64,000 nt of DNA, taken from the NCBI GenBank assembly GCA_011009095.1, contig VTPC01091026.1, positions 99,099 through 163,098 of the forward strand, given 5' to 3'. The notes below the pieces were generated by a model. The model was given only the letters and a program-made list of their open reading frames with translations. It was not told the origin of the DNA and ran no database searches. The DNA is from Ignelater luminosus. Taxonomy: Eukaryota; Arthropoda; Insecta; Coleoptera; Elateridae. Shown here one piece after another: positions 11,402 to 25,335 of this stretch (its first letter is position 1; each line of letters begins with the position of its first letter). The position numbers were made by a program, and so were the translations under genes.

Positions 11402-13710
11402 CTGCAAAGAAAATAAGAAGCCTGTTATACTTTCAAGATCTGATAAAGAAAACTCAAAATAAAACAACAATCATTGTTATTTAAATAAAAGATGAAATTG
11501 ATGATGAGAATTAATTTATTTGACGTACAATGTGTATTTAACGTTGTCACAGTCGGTGATATCAATTAAAAATTAGCTACCAATGTCAAACTTACACACC
11601 ATGTTGACAATAGCAAAGATGATTAACATGACTCTGTAAGGAAACTATCAACATTCATTCCACTTGACAGATTGATTTTGACATTCAAAAGTGAATGTGC
11701 TATATTTTAATGTACAAAGACAAGAGTGTGGTTTACCACCACAGCCTGAATTGCAAAATTTATCTCTATTTGGTAAACTTTATAAAAAGCTGTTAAAAAC
11801 ATAACTGGCAATAACCATAGCAACTCTAAGTGGTTGACTATGTTTATTTTCTTCTTTCCTGCAAAAATCTCTTATATTGGAGAAAATTAGTCATCTTCTA
11901 ACATATTCTTTTCTTCGTTTCGACATTTTTAACTTTTCTGATACATCAACCAAAAAGTTAAGTATTTTCCAGTTCGTTGTTTCACTTGGTTTTGTTTTGG
12001 GTGTCAGCGAAAGAAGAGAAATAACGAATATCTCTTGCTAAATAAAAGATTCAAATTGTTTTGGCAGCTAAAGAGGGATTTGGCCAATGATTCCGATTTA
12101 TATGCCAATTTAGAATAGAACTTAGAAAATAGATTTTACCTAATCTACCATCTTCACATCCTAATCCGGGATAGTAAGTATAATGTACAGAATTGGAGCT
12201 GTAGTTGACGAACAAATGGTCACAAGAAAAGAAACCGAATAATATCTTTGGTGACGTCATCTAAATTACACAAGCGTACCGTAAGAAATACGCTAAATAT
12301 CATCAGTTCACTCGGAGACTTATCTGAGAAAAGTGACGTCATCTGAACTTAATTCAGGAGGTTGTTGTGGTTGATGTTTTATCACCTGAAATCTGTTTTT
12401 GGAGTAGTTCGTTACTTTAAATAAAGTATAAACAACAAAATTAAATTATTTCAGCTGTACAGCATATAATACTTCTAAATTAATATTAGTGTAATTGCTA
12501 TGATTTACTAGATACTTAAAATAATAGTAAACAAGTTTTTAACGTAAAAACACTACTATTATAACGCACTTGTGCTCTTTGTTTTAGTCGAGAATAAATT
12601 AATGATGACTTCATAGCAAACAAGTTGTGTTTATAAAAAGTTAAAAAGAAAAAACTCAACCATCAACTTCAGCATTATTACTGTCGAGTTTTTGGAATTT
12701 TTAAGGTTTAAGACTATTTTATTATTATTTGGCAAAACACATCGCTGTAGGTTTTTAAGCATTAATATTTCTTTATTTTAGAGAACACACATGTAACAAT
12801 CTAAAAATGTCCTTTTGTAGCTTCGTCAAAAATACAACAAAACGTTTAAAAAAATTCCAATAATAATAATTGCTTTCTATTAGTGCAAAATGCAAAATTG
12901 AAGAACTGCTTAATAATGCTTAAAATCAAATGATCGTAATGTAACTTTAAACTCCCATAAAATAATGCACAATTTCACTATAGACAATTCCTAATTTTAA
13001 CTTAGGGAATATAGGTAATTAAAGTCGATGATAAAAGGAAACGAGCACTTTTTGTTGGTAATTAGTATGGTGGCAAATGTAAACTTGACCTTACAAAGCA
13101 AAAAATACGTTTAGAACCTACAATTAGAGCAAAAACAAACATGTGCATTTAGTTACAAGGTAATTTTATTGCAAGGATAGTTTCCTTTAATAATAATCTT
13201 CTATTCACCTTTTTACAAGTACACTGTCGTGACCTACATTACTGAATTTAGTTAAAATTTTAAATTTTTCATGTAGAGTAACAATAAATTAAAACAAAAA
13301 AGAAAAAATAGATAGGTGTTAGTATATTTGTTTTGACTAAATTGAATACGGAGAAACAAGTGCTTGGAATATTAGGTTACGTATTAATAAGGTTTTTAAC
13401 TGTGATAATCTTCAAATACCAGAAATTATTAATAGGGAAAGATAACGCAAGAAAGATTAAGGAAGAACCGGCGTGAGAATTTTTTTTCTAAAAATATCCT
13501 AAGTTACTAATATGAAATCGCATTGAATTTCAATATAAACTACCACCGATTTCAAGCTTCTACAGCTAATTAACGCGTGCCTGTAGCTTTAAATTTTGAA
13601 GTAAAATGTGATTTTTAAATTTAGTAAGTAATTTAATTTCAGTTAGTCGATTTATGCCTGAAGACGGCCCTAAGTTCGTTACTTTAAATTTATAAAGTTA
13701 GTGATGATGC
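11402..13710. other. AT-rich stretch upstream of the transporter exon
   Basis: This should contain an intron and perhaps a 5' untranslated exon of the SLC22-like gene, because the coding exon starts with an acceptor, but I could not identify the donor. TGACGTCAT octamer-type sites occur at about 12252 and 12333. The minus frame at 12051..12260 has no known motif. Confidence 0.45.
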
Positions 13711-15188
13711 GACGGGTTCATTGGTTGCGTGTTGAAACATATTTTGGCGCCCCTCGCCCCTCAATGTTTTCGCTTCTTTTTGCAAGATATTTAATCGGAG
13801 ATAGTTGAGAAACTTTAGTATACAAGGTGTAGAATTGCTTCACGCATCATAATCAGTTTGCGAAAATTACTGTTTTAATTTTTCCCCGGTTTCGGAAAAA
13901 TAAAAATAATACAAATAACATGTACACTGCCCCAAAAAAGAGAATGGACAGGGCTATAATCAATTCTAAGATATTTACAGTTGTGTAGGCAACCCATTCT
14001 ACAACATCGCCATTATTTTCACGCCAAGGCAGGCTCTTGAATCTTTACCTAAGCGGTCCCCGGGGATTACAATATTTTCGGTTTTTAAATAAATTTTAGA
14101 TGTGAAAGCTAAACATCTGTGTGCATTCTTTTCAAGGAAAAAATACAGTTAAGACCTAAGTTAATAATAAATTATTCAATTGGTCCAAAAGGTTGTGTGT
14201 ATTAGAAATTTTTCTTAATTAACACTAATCGTTAGATTGTATTGTCAATTAACTTCCAGAAAGTTTTAGTGAAGAAGGCAGTAATTTTAAGCATTAACTA
14301 GAAAGCTCTTAAAGAAGCGTATTATAAAACCCGCAGAGGAATATTTTGTTTAATTCTGACAAAGCGTTTTTCTTCAGCCAGCAATTCGTGATTTATTTTC
14401 AGCTAATAACTTGCAGGAGCTGAGGTTAAATTTAATAACATCTTCAGCTTAGTAATTTTATTTATTTAAATAAGTTACAAATGTAAACAAATAAAATGTA
14501 TTTACGAAATATCCGTTTCTCTTCTTGGGCCATTTGCTGTTAAACAATACCACAACATTCTTATTTAATCGGCGAAAAGTGTGTTATTCATTTCTTGAAA
14601 AGGATGCATACACAATTACACATATTTAGCTTTCATGTCTAGTTTATTTAAAAACTGAAAATAATAATTTCCAGTGCCCTTTCATAAAGATTCAATGAAG
14701 CGGAACTAATTGCGCTCTGCAGAAAACCTGCCTTGGCTTGAATTGCTTGAAAGTAATGGTGATGTTGTAGAATGGGTTGCCTACGCAACTGGCACTTAGC
14801 TCTGTCCATTCTCTTTTTTGGGGCGCTGTACACTTGTACAGGTGCAATAAGTTTTCTTTTGCCTACAAAAACCCAATGTACCCTTTTGCTCTAAAATAAT
14901 TAGGAAAGCAAATAATCGGGCATTTCAGTTACGTTAAATATTCACTGTTAAATTCGTATGACTGATGAACCAATTCTACACCTGTATGATGTGCTATATA
15001 GCCCGCCCTTCAGTTGGGTTTAATTGTAGGAATGAGTATCATTGCAAAGAATCTCGTAGAATATCTTTCTGTTACTTTGTGTACCATTATAATTTTTTAA
15101 ATTGGGTGTAGCCTGGAAAAATTATAAATGCGATTTCATTAAATTTGCGCCCCTTATAAGTGGCGCCCGCGTGCCAGCTACGGCCCTG
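13711..15188. mobile_element. hAT-like non-autonomous element with long inverted arms, copy 1
   Basis: This is nearly identical over most of its length to 27497..28949. The right end reads CTACGGCCCTG (CAGGGCCGTAG inward), typical of hAT-type ends. The two halves are long imperfect inverted repeats: GTGTAGAATTGCTTC near 13830 pairs with sequence near 14975, and the block holding CCCCAAAAAAGAGAATGGAC near 13930 pairs with 14805..14825. The centre (about 14080..14640) is unpaired. No transposase frame is present. The outer left end differs from copy 2 and no 8-bp target duplication was found, so the left boundary is approximate. Compared with copy 2 it has about 57 bp more near 14140 and about 20 bp less near the right end. 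Confidence 0.7.
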
Positions 15189-18100
15189 GCAGTTTGTTTA
15201 TGCCTATGACAATGTTTGTGTTGCCAGAATTCAATTTTAATGTTTTTTGTACCAGTTTCTTCAAACTTTCTTTTTTTTTTCATAAATGTACGATATCTTT
15301 AAAGCCGGTCTATATTATACAGCAAGATCTATGGATTAACCGCCGTATGTCTGGTCCTAATTGAAGTTTTTATGACATGCCAAGAAAGTTTGCATCGCAA
15401 AAATTTTTATTAGGAATGCATCAATAAATCCATAGATGAACACAACAGACTAGAAGCATACATCCAAATATGCAGAGATGAAAGGCCATGCTCACACATA
15501 TGTAAGTGAGTAAGCTTGCTTTCCTTAGGTAACGACTGCTTATGTGCAGTTTCACAGAAAAGACTTAACGTAAACTTAAACTGTGACGAATTGAGACATC
15601 TTGGCTATTAATATTACATTTCGTTGACATCAACTTTAGTCATCAAAAACTAGTAAATAAAGGTCGATTGTTAAGCTAAAGTATACTGCTATGATCATCT
15701 TTAAAAGGGGGCAATAAAGATAGAAAATAAAGCTCTGTTAGTGTCTGTGGATCTGTTAATATCTTACATGATCTGACCTTCTGTTTCATCTCCAATTAAA
15801 GATCATAACTAAAATTTAAACGAATCAACATCGTGCTTTCCCTATTTTATTTCCTAAAAAAATTATTAGGTGGTTGACAATATTATCTTGCAAATCGTGT
15901 AGTTTAAGCACTGCACATTAATTATGTTTAATTCTTAATAGTGTGATACAATGCAATAGTTTTTGCAAAACGTGCCTTAAACTAAGGGACAAGTTAACGT
16001 TATCGTCTGATCTACTTCCATCATCAAATGTCATATTTCTTAACGTTAGCGTATAGAGTACATTTCTTTTAAGACAAACTACGTGGTTTTTCATGTTAAC
16101 ACTTCTATTCTCTGTTAACTTAATTTTTTAGAGATTAACATCTCAAAACTGTTGAGTAATAAAAAAATCAATTTTTAACTATCACTTCTTTTCTACAAAA
16201 CCATGCACCCTCATTATTTATACACGTTATTCAATCGAGATATTTTTCATGTTTTAATTAAGATTTTCCTTAAAATATTTGATATTGTAAGATGAATTAA
16301 ATAATATAATTTCAGAGCGTGTTTAATTGAAAACATTAATTATCTTTCTTTTTTACTTGTGATACCAGTTCTATTAAGTAGAAGTTAATAAAGTGACAAT
16401 CTAAAGCTAAAATGTCGTTTGAAAAACGAAATAAAGTTAATATTTCTTAAAAAGCAAAAGTTAACAAAAGGTGTAACGTGTAACTTCTATGGCCCGCGTT
16501 AAAAGAAACGGGTTATATAATATAATATACGTTATGCAAAAATCCTCTATTAGGTAAGTACCTACTTAAGTTATTTTTATTAATTCAAAAATCAAAACAT
16601 CCTGAGAGATTACGCTACAGGTAAATTTACTTAAAAATTACTGCATTGTTTGACAATGCCACGAGGCTACTATATCATTGTAATAGGAGGAACAAATTAT
16701 TTGTTAGAATGGTGAATGTCCTTTATTAGACTTGTAAACAGGCCAATAATATTTTTTCTGTTGCGTATATTCACAAACTAATAATCTACAATATTCCCCA
16801 TCAGTTATTATTAGACTTTATTAACTTTATTAACTTATAATAATGATGTACAAAAAACAGGCCAGTTTTGGATAGTACTATTTTTATAATTATAATTTAA
16901 AACAAAACTGGGTCAAAGTTATTTATAAAAAAAATGTATTTTAGTATTTGATCAATGATCTGTCGTACTATTATATTGTAATTCACAATATTCTAAGTAT
17001 TAATTCAAGGTAATATTTCTAATTCTTGGTTATTATTTTTTGCATACATATTAATTTTTTGTTAATTAACACATTAAGATCCTTATCGAAAGAATTATAA
17101 TATTCAACAATATTGTAAATAAGAAAATTCAAATATTCTTCCATAAATAATGTAAAGCAACAAAACTAACCTTTAAAAGAAATTTTATTTCCTAGGTAAC
17201 TTGATAACCGTGATCGTATTGCAACCGCGTAAACCTCATAAATATAAAATATTTTCAAATTTTTTCCATTATAAAATTAATATCGCAAGTCTCATTATCC
17301 ACTCCTTTAAATGCATTCATTCCTGTTAATATGCGGTAAACAAGATTTTGCAATAAAAACCTTAATTACTATAGCAAAAACTAAAAATAACAGAAATAAC
17401 AATGAAAATAAAATTGTATCACACACCATTTCTTTATTCAAATGAACAATTGTGCAGGTATTCTCAATTTAAAAACATTTGCATACACGCCCTTTAGGTG
17501 CGTTAAAAATAATTGATTGCAAAAGTATTTTTCAAGGTATGTAAGTAACAATATAAGGTATAAATCCCATAATAATTAATTTAGCGCGAATGATTATTCT
17601 AACCTTAAAAAAGTGTGTTAAAATTCAAATATAGTGCAATTTCCACTAAGCATGAATGATTTACACATTTACAATATCTAATTAATGATATTAAAATCAA
17701 GCGTAAAAACGTTCTTCTTGAACTTGAAATTCTTAATGCTGTATAACATTGACATTCTGATTTGAACTTCTTTTTTATACGTACTGTGTTTTTCTGTACA
17801 AGGTTAGTGTTCATGTTACTTTTAATTAATCCAGTGTTAAAGTATATAATATGTAGGTCACTTGTAATCATACGTTGGTCTTTTATCTTATTATTATAAT
17901 GTTTGAATTAAAATTTACATAACCCTAACCTGAAACAATAATTGTTCCCTTTCAGTATTTTTAATTAAGATTGTGGAACAATACATAAATCATGAGGTTA
18001 GAATCTATTAATCTATCTGTCAACAGTTAACATGTTGTTTCTAAAAATTTATTCTGATACTTAATTCAAAACAAGTGAACTATAGAATTCAGTCAAAAAT

Positions 18101-21100
18101 ATCTTAGATACATAGCGAAAGTATACGCATAGTACGTTCCAATTAAGGCAATGTGTTAAATCATTTATGTTTTGAAAAGATTACAGAAATCTTAATTGGC
18201 CCTATTTTGAATTTTAATGTTAGCTTGACAAGTGATAAAATAATAATGTCTAGCTAAGTGACGTTAACTATAAGAATAACTGTTATACCTATAATTACTT
18301 CTTTTATTTTGTAAATTTACCAATCTGATTTAGTAATTTCTGTATTATTTTGGATGTTAGTAACGCAGTTTGCCATTTATTCTTTTTCTTTTGTACAGTG
18401 AACAGATGTTAGGTGTGTCCTACAGTCAGTCCAACTATTCTTCCAATTTCTGAGTCGTTAGACTATGTTGATCAAAGTTAGGATATTATAAGAATTTTAC
18501 AATGAAGTTCGGTCCGACATAGAAGTTCTTTCCTTCGAACATGAAATACGGATTCGTTTGAATAGTATCGAACAATTATCATCGTCAATAGTTTCACTTC
18601 ACTCATCTATATCTAAAAGAATGTGTTTACCCTGTTTCAAATATGATGGAATTTTTTTACTTGTACATTACATTAATATTCTTAAAACACAGTTATTTGT
18701 AAAGACGATTGATGTGGTTAAAGCATTTTTTAACTTGGATCATCTAAACAAAATATTGAAATAATGATACTTGAACAATTTAGAAAGGAAATATTTAAAT
18801 ACACGGAACAGAAGACCATAAATTATTATTTTAGCTACAAACATAATGTCTTTTAAAACTTATATCCTTTAAATGGGAAATCTCAATTTTGCTAAATAAA
18901 ATAAAATAAAGAATTAAGACGTCAAGTTATATAGTCTTCCCACAATTTATTTTAAAACAAACTACTATATCGTCGACGTTGTTTCAGCCTTTTCTAATGC
19001 TCTAAAAAACTTAAGTTAAAAAAGTTAAAATTAGATTGAATTAAAATATGGAATAACAAAAATCACTACATTTTCTTTCAAAAGTTGAAAATATAGTTTC
19101 TAACCAAATTTTGTTAGACCTGAAAAGATTAAAATGGGATTATATTCAAATTTAGCCTATAAGCAATAGGCTACGTAAATACACCTTGCGCTCTTTATTA
19201 AGATGCATTTGTATGTTTAAATAAATGAACCCCTTAAGTTCACGTTTTCAATAAAGCTTATTTTTTAAATTGAGAAGATTTTTATAGAATTTTGTAATAC
19301 AATCTAGTAGTAAATAATTTACCATTTACATAAATATAGTTATACTCTGCTTATGAAAAAAATCGTAGTAAGTAGAGAAAACTAAAAGGAAATTATATTT
19401 TTCAATTTTTTGCACATAATTAATTCTGATACCGCTTTACGTTACATAAAACGATAAAATGTATTAAATGGATTAGGAATTTCCAATATCCGGTACAGAT
19501 ATTTAAGTACCTCTATTCAAAGAAAATACTCATAGATTAGTCATATAGACTCGTATTTAAGTATTTACTAAGAAAGAAATTGATTGAATTATATTTTTTG
19601 TTGTATATTATGGAAGATATAGGAATGTAGTATTCAATTTTAATTTTACTATTGAGTTAAAAAATATTCAGTGACAACTGGAATTCTTGAAAAGTTAGAT
19701 GCCGCCCCATTAACTGAATTATTTTGCTTTCATCTAAAACATCCGGTTCACTAATGCTAAAAAAACTAAATGTTCAGAAAAATTCTAAACCTAATTGTAA
19801 TAAGTTCAAAAATGCTGCGTCTTGCTAATTCGCGAACCCCTTGGAAATTGGTTTAGCTTAATAGCGTTACTCGGTTACCATTAATTGCAATTACTCTTGC
19901 CAATTAGATTTTTAATCGTAATCTTTAGTTTACCAACCGACTGAAAAAATTAACTCTGAAATTAGGTATATTATAGTGCGTCAAACGAAAACCGAAACTA
20001 ATAAAGAACGGTCTTTTGATAAGAACATTTCCAATTGTCAAACTGTTATGTATTCGATGATGTTATAAATCTAAGTAATTTACAAAAAATGCATGTAACG
20101 ATTAACAAACCATATTAGTTAAACGGATTTATCATCCCAATTCCTTTTCCAGGTTCATTTGATAATAACCTCAAATCACTTCTAATTTTGAAATATAATT
20201 TTAATGTTAAACCACAACGATCCTTTTTTTGCAAATATCTGACATTTCATAGAAATGGTTTGTTTCTATCATATTACTATTGCATGTTTAGTTGATTTCG
20301 AGGTTCCTTACAGTTTCATAATCGACATTTGAAGTCTAAAACTACAACTAATAAATTATTATCGAGAACAGGGTAACACCCAATTTACATAATAAACTGA
20401 TGATGATGTGATTACGTTCCGGAAATGAAATGGTAATTCCCAAGTCTTTTATAACCAATTGAACATAATCTACCTAATTGGCACGAAATATCAATTTTTT
20501 ATACTAAAAAGGATTGAAAAGGTTTATACAAAAAAAATAAACTTTAGTTGGTACTCGGAGTGTTATTTAATAACAAATCAAAGAAAGGAGAAAATATACA
20601 AGATTAACTAAAAGATTTCATCTTTACGAATTTTTGTGTTGTTTCTTGTTTTTCTTTTAAATCTGTTTTTCAGCTGCTTGTTTATTCTAACAAGATGTTA
20701 AAATGTTGCAACTTTAATGATAAATTGCTTACAATTCATCTTCGTCCAGACATATTAGTATCACTTATCGTTTATAAGATATTACGCAAAACAATCATTG
20801 TAGTTACCGATTCAACTTTGATTTGCCGCGGGGCAAAAAACTGCTGTCAGTAAATACACAAACTAATCAATCAGAGTGCGTATTATATCAAACCTGTTTC
20901 TAAGTATTGAACTATAAGATTAGATGTTTTATATTACTTTATGAAATTCATTATGAAAAAGTGTTATCTAGCATTTTAAGGAAGAATTTTTTATAACAGA
21001 GATAGTTTAGTTTTAAAATGGAAGCTTGCATATTAAAAGTAAATGAAGTGACTTTAGAGGCACAAAGAATATTCCTACATTAATGAAGCAGGAAGAAGAA

Positions 21101-21706
21101 AATTAAAATTAAGATATCAAATAGGTTTAAAAAGTTCTCAAAAATGTTTTAAAAAATAAAAATATTGGTGTGAGAGCAACTACCTGGTTAAAGTACAAGC
21201 TGTAGAATTAATTGCCATTGTCTGTAGGATATTAGAAAAACTGAAAATCTAAAGGCACCTTGATATTCACTTTACACTAGAAACGAATTTATTATACAAC
21301 AAGTAGAATGGTATACTACATAAATGCTCACAGATAAAATATATTGTTAAAAGTAAGCTGAAATGCTTTTATTTGTTGATATCTCATGTTTATCTTATTG
21401 TTATCCCTTCAATAAATTACAGTAATTTAACTAAGATGCGGACGAGGGAAGGTATACATAATAATGTTTCACATTGTAAGTTAAGATAAGAATAGCTTTA
21501 TTCAACTATTTTTATTAATATGTTGTAGCTTTCTTATCATACTTACTACATTGCACGCCACTGCTTCTGATTCTAATTAGGTTTTCCACAAGCATACAAT
21601 TCCCAGAAATTTTGATTTTTTAAGCCATTAATTACACTACTATATCTTTTACTGAAAGGTCTTGTTTGGGTTAATTCTTTGATACTGATACTTTTTTTTT
21701 GTTATA
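15189..21706. other. Long AT-rich stretch without a recognisable gene
   Basis: I found no coding region, RNA gene or repeat structure. The open frames at 17605..17871 (minus) and 18558..18764 (plus) lack domain motifs and fit chance in AT-rich DNA. Confidence 0.5.
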
Positions 21707-22292
21707 CAGAGTGATTATTTTAAAAGTTCCCACCTTGAATAACCCTTTAATTAGTAAAATTATCAGAAATCGCTGAAACGCGTCGATTTTGTTTTGGAGG
21801 GGGACATTTAATAACCTACTCTAGACAGTTGGGAAACTTTCACCCTCCCCCCAACCATCCCCACCACAAGATTTTAAATGGCACTACCTCATGTGTGATA
21901 CATCATTTAGAAGGGTATAAAAGTCTCCATTTTTGACATCAAAGAAAATTAAAATTGGCCCAGCAGTTCGTGAAGTAAAGATAGAAATGTATTTAATTTA
22001 ATCAATACTCTTCTATCTGTAGTTCACAAACGGCTGGGCCGATTTTAATTTTCTTTGATGTAAAAGATTGAGGGTTTTATACCCTTTAAAATAATATATT
22101 ACACATGGGGTAGTGCCGTTTAAAATGTTGGGGTAAGGGTGGTTGGGGGGAGGATAAAAGTTTCCCAGTTGTCTAAAGTAGGTTATTAAATGTCTCCCCC
22201 CCCAAAACAAAATCGACGCGTTTCAGCGATTTTTGATAATTTTACTAATTAAAGAGTTATTCAAGGTGGGAAGTTTTAAAATGATCACCCTG
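21707..22292. mobile_element. TA-flanked foldback element, 586 bp
   Basis: Almost the whole element is one palindrome. The left arm (21707..21987) pairs with the right arm (22011..22292), leaving a loop of about 23 bases. The ends read CAGAGTGATTATTTTAAAA and, from the right inward, CAGGGTGATCATTTTAAAA. TA lies immediately outside both (21705..21706 and 22293..22294), as expected for a Tc1/mariner-type MITE. The arms contain a C-rich run opposite a G-rich run (near 21845 and 22145). There is no transposase; the 65-codon frame on the minus strand is a by-product of the palindrome. Confidence 0.85.
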
Positions 22293-23685
22293 TATATTAT
22301 TTATACAAGATAAATTTACATTATCTTAGAATTTACTAAAATAGAAAACCCACGTTTTTGAGCATCATAATACTCAGTATTTATGTCTAATAGAATTAAA
22401 TAGAACATTGTTCATTTTTACAACTGTTTATTAAAAACATATCCAGATACTTGTTTTGATAATAATATCTACACTCTTGTAATAGATCATTATCAATGGA
22501 AAACTAAGTAAAAAACGAGGTAGTGATTATTCATTATATTGAGACACCAGTTGTCGGAATACATATCTTTTTAAATCAATATAAAACAACAATCTAAAAA
22601 TTAAATCCCATTTTTATCTTTCGACTTATTTCTGAGTAGACTTTCGTATTCACCAATGTGACAATTAAGCTATTCTGATTCCAAAATAAACAGCGAGTTA
22701 GTTACAGCTAAAAAACAATTAAATAAAACAGGCGGTAGTTTTGACTGGCTAAAAATATTTACAGTAGATACCAGAATAAATAAGATAAAACAGGAAAGGC
22801 CAAAAGGCTTTAATTCTCTTATCAAAGAACAGTTAATAAATAATAATAGCTACACAAAATGAGATTAGTGTCATCATTATAACTGGCAAAATTATAGTTA
22901 AGAACTTTGATAAAATCAAGTTAAGATGTCGTTATACTTCTGTCCTTTTTTCATCAGATCACAAAAACTATTTTTGTCAGAATTCTCACTGACTCTTTTC
23001 AGGAATTAAAATCAGTTTAGTGAATCACAGAGAATTATTATGAAAACTTTGTATTGTTAAAAATCGACACTAACCTTAAAAATTGCAAAGTCTTTACAAA
23101 AAAGTATGTAGGCGTCAAGAAAAATAAACGAGTGCTAAATAAAGATTGGAAAAGCAGATTGAATAAAAATAAAAAGAAAACTAAAGATTAGCAAGAAGAA
23201 CAAAAGGAAAGAACAAAACTCTAAATCAGTAAAAGTAGCGTAACACTGCTAAGAGCACCGGAGACGAAATCAAGTGGTTAGATAACTATTGGAAAGGATA
23301 AAACAATAAATTAGAGAAGACACGAAGAGAAAAAAAACAGGGAAGAATCAATGGAAAGGAAAAGGAGAAAAAACAAAATTACAAAGGTTTGAAGGCTCAA
23401 AAAAACAAAAAAACAAAAAATTAAACAGTCCATGAAAACAAAGGACAGTGGATAGAAAGCAAACAAAAATGACAAAGAGTAAGAAATTGACTAGAAAGAC
23501 CAACAAAAAGAGGAATAAAAAATGGAACAGATGTCACTGTAAAGAAAGAATATGGAGAGAAAGGAAAAACTACAAACAAGAAAGAGAGACAAAAATACAC
23601 GAAAAAAGTCAACATGTGGGCGAGAGAAATCCATCATTTATAGTCCATGACATAGAAACAAACAGTTCAGAGGTATAAAACTATT
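22293..23685. other. AT-rich; purine-rich strand at 23140..23660
   Basis: No gene was recognised. From about 23140 to 23660 the plus strand is dominated by A and G with few pyrimidines. The Lys/Arg-rich frame at 23448..23678 and its minus-strand shadow reflect this bias, and I do not call them genes. Confidence 0.5.
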
Positions 23686-24485
23686 TTATTTTTCAAGATA
23701 ATCTCCTGATAGATTAATACATAAGATCCTTCGGAAAAACTTTACTTTGGTCTGCAAGCCACTGGTTTACTACAGAGATAACTTTTTCGTTGTCTAAAAA
23801 ATAGGTTCCCCGAAGATGTTCTTTTAGTTTTGGGAACCAGAAACAGTCACTGGGAGCCAAGTCTGGAGAATAGGGAGGTTGTTCAAACATTTCAAAACTG
23901 GCATAGAAATACAATTCTTGTGAGGTGGGGCATTATCTTGATGAAACAAAACGCCAGGTCTTAACATTTCTTTTCGCTTTTATTTAATATTATCGCAAAC
24001 TTTTGGAATTAGCTTTGCATAATATTCACCCATAACAGTGTGCCCACGTGGTAAATAATCTAAAAAAATTATTCCCTCATAATCCAAAAAAAAACAGTTG
24101 CCATGATCTTTCCGGCTGAAACCTTGGCACATTTTCGAGGAGGCGTTAAAGCCTTATGCTGCCATTCCATACTTTGGCGTTTTGACTCTGCATCAAAATG
24201 ATGAACCTAAGTTTAATCTACAGTCACAATTTCTTTCAAAAATTGATTTGGATCTCTGTTAATTATCGCCAAATTACCCTCAGCAGTAGTCTCTCTGATG
24301 CATTTGTGATCGGACGTCAGCATTTTTGGTACACAACGTGTAGTTTTCGGAGGTTCAATTAATCGTGCAAGATTTTTTTCAACCGTACTTTCTGAAAAGC
24401 CACATGTCTCTGCTATAAATCTAACAGTAATTCTGCGATCGCTTAGTACCATGTCGTGGACTAAAGTTATACTCGTAAGAGACAT
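23686..24485 (-). pseudogene. Decayed mariner transposase, 5'-truncated
   Basis: This is a relic of a mariner DDD transposase, which cuts and pastes the element at TA sites. Reading begins inside the N-terminal DNA-binding region (VLSDRRITVRFIAE, then VPKMLTSDHK). The first catalytic motif, normally DETW, is broken by two in-frame TAG codons near 24200. HHFDAESKRQSMEW follows, then the second catalytic Asp in FHQDNAPPHK (near 23930), the third in SPDLAPSDCFWFPKLK (near 23840), and the family C-terminus GDYLEK with a stop at 23686. Frameshifts separate these blocks. The first 70 or so residues and both inverted ends are not visible. The HQDNAPPH and CFWFPKLK wording resembles lineages other than the mauritiana type found at 59 kb. 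It is inactive. Confidence 0.9.
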
Positions 24486-25109
24486 ACACTAAGAAAAAAG
24501 GAGAAGGTATAAAAGAACCAAGAAGAAAAATACCGTTTTTTGCCTGGCCATTAACTGTTCTGGCTTCTCCAAAGCCATATTTTGACAACAAAACTCTGTC
24601 ACTGCTGCGTCCTAGTGGGTGGATTTGTTTTTGAGACTACACTCATTGCTCTGACGATATACGAATCGTTGAAACAACGTTCCACACATTGCTTAGTCGT
24701 AGATTCTCCGCTTGCGCAATTCATCTTTATGTTTGATGGGTGAGGTCATTAATCTTCAGCTTGCCACGACCGAACGATTCGTTTAAATACAAGTTCAGCT
24801 TCAACGGCCGAGTTACTGACAAAAAAAAGTCACTGGACGTTTCTACTGAGTAAGTGACTGAAATTGCATCGCTTCTCAGCGTACTCAGCACTCTCAGCGT
24901 AATTACCTCAGACAGCTGGCTTCGTACCGGTTGCTCGGTATGGTCCTTCCATCACCATCACCAACCCGCTATCTTTACTAAGTCTGCTACGTGTTGGGCG
25001 TGTGATTCTCTGTCATTCCACCTTCAAGATTTCACCATCTGATGACTAAAGAGGATATCAACTCCTAAACAGTCAGCTGCTTTTAATGATTTGTTCGTGA
25101 TAAATACTA
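24486..25109. other. GC-richer stretch, origin unknown
   Basis: The composition is clearly less AT-rich than neighbouring intergenic DNA, with pyrimidine-rich patches such as 24930..25030. The 62-codon frame at 24854..25042 and a 40-codon minus-strand frame starting near 24726 lack recognisable motifs. It sits directly beyond the truncated end of the mariner relic and may belong to another old element, such as an LTR. Confidence 0.35.
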
Positions 25110-25308
25110 TTCGCGATACAAACTTATTTTACCGCTGCAATTTTGTGACGTCACAGAAAGGATAAAATCAGAAACCAATGGGATAAACAATCACTTCACA
25201 TGCGTCGCTAGAGGCGATAGCAACAACCAATTAGGTTGGATTGGGTTAGCTTTTATCCTTTTCGTGACGTCACAAAATTACAGCGGTAAAATAAGTTTGA
25301 ATCGCGAA
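25110..25308. mobile_element. Small MITE, 199 bp, with TACTA duplication
   Basis: The terminal inverted repeats are about 60 bp (TTCGCGATACAAACTTATTT at left, TTCGCGATTCAAACTTATTT from the right). TACTA occurs directly outside both ends (25105..25109 and 25309..25313), fitting a 5-bp target duplication, though TA alone is also possible. Each arm carries the 10-bp palindrome GTGACGTCAC (25145..25154 and 25264..25273), which contains a CRE/ATF-type core. There is no coding capacity. Confidence 0.75.
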
Positions 25309-25335
25309 TACTAAGGAAAATCCAGAAAAATTCTA

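Noticed and set aside
15189-21706. Several 60 to 90-codon frames in AT-rich DNA
   Set aside because: No motif, no splice signals and composition like the surrounding non-coding DNA.
23448-23678. Lys/Arg-rich 76-codon frame
   Set aside because: It is explained by purine-strand bias; no domain, no splice context.
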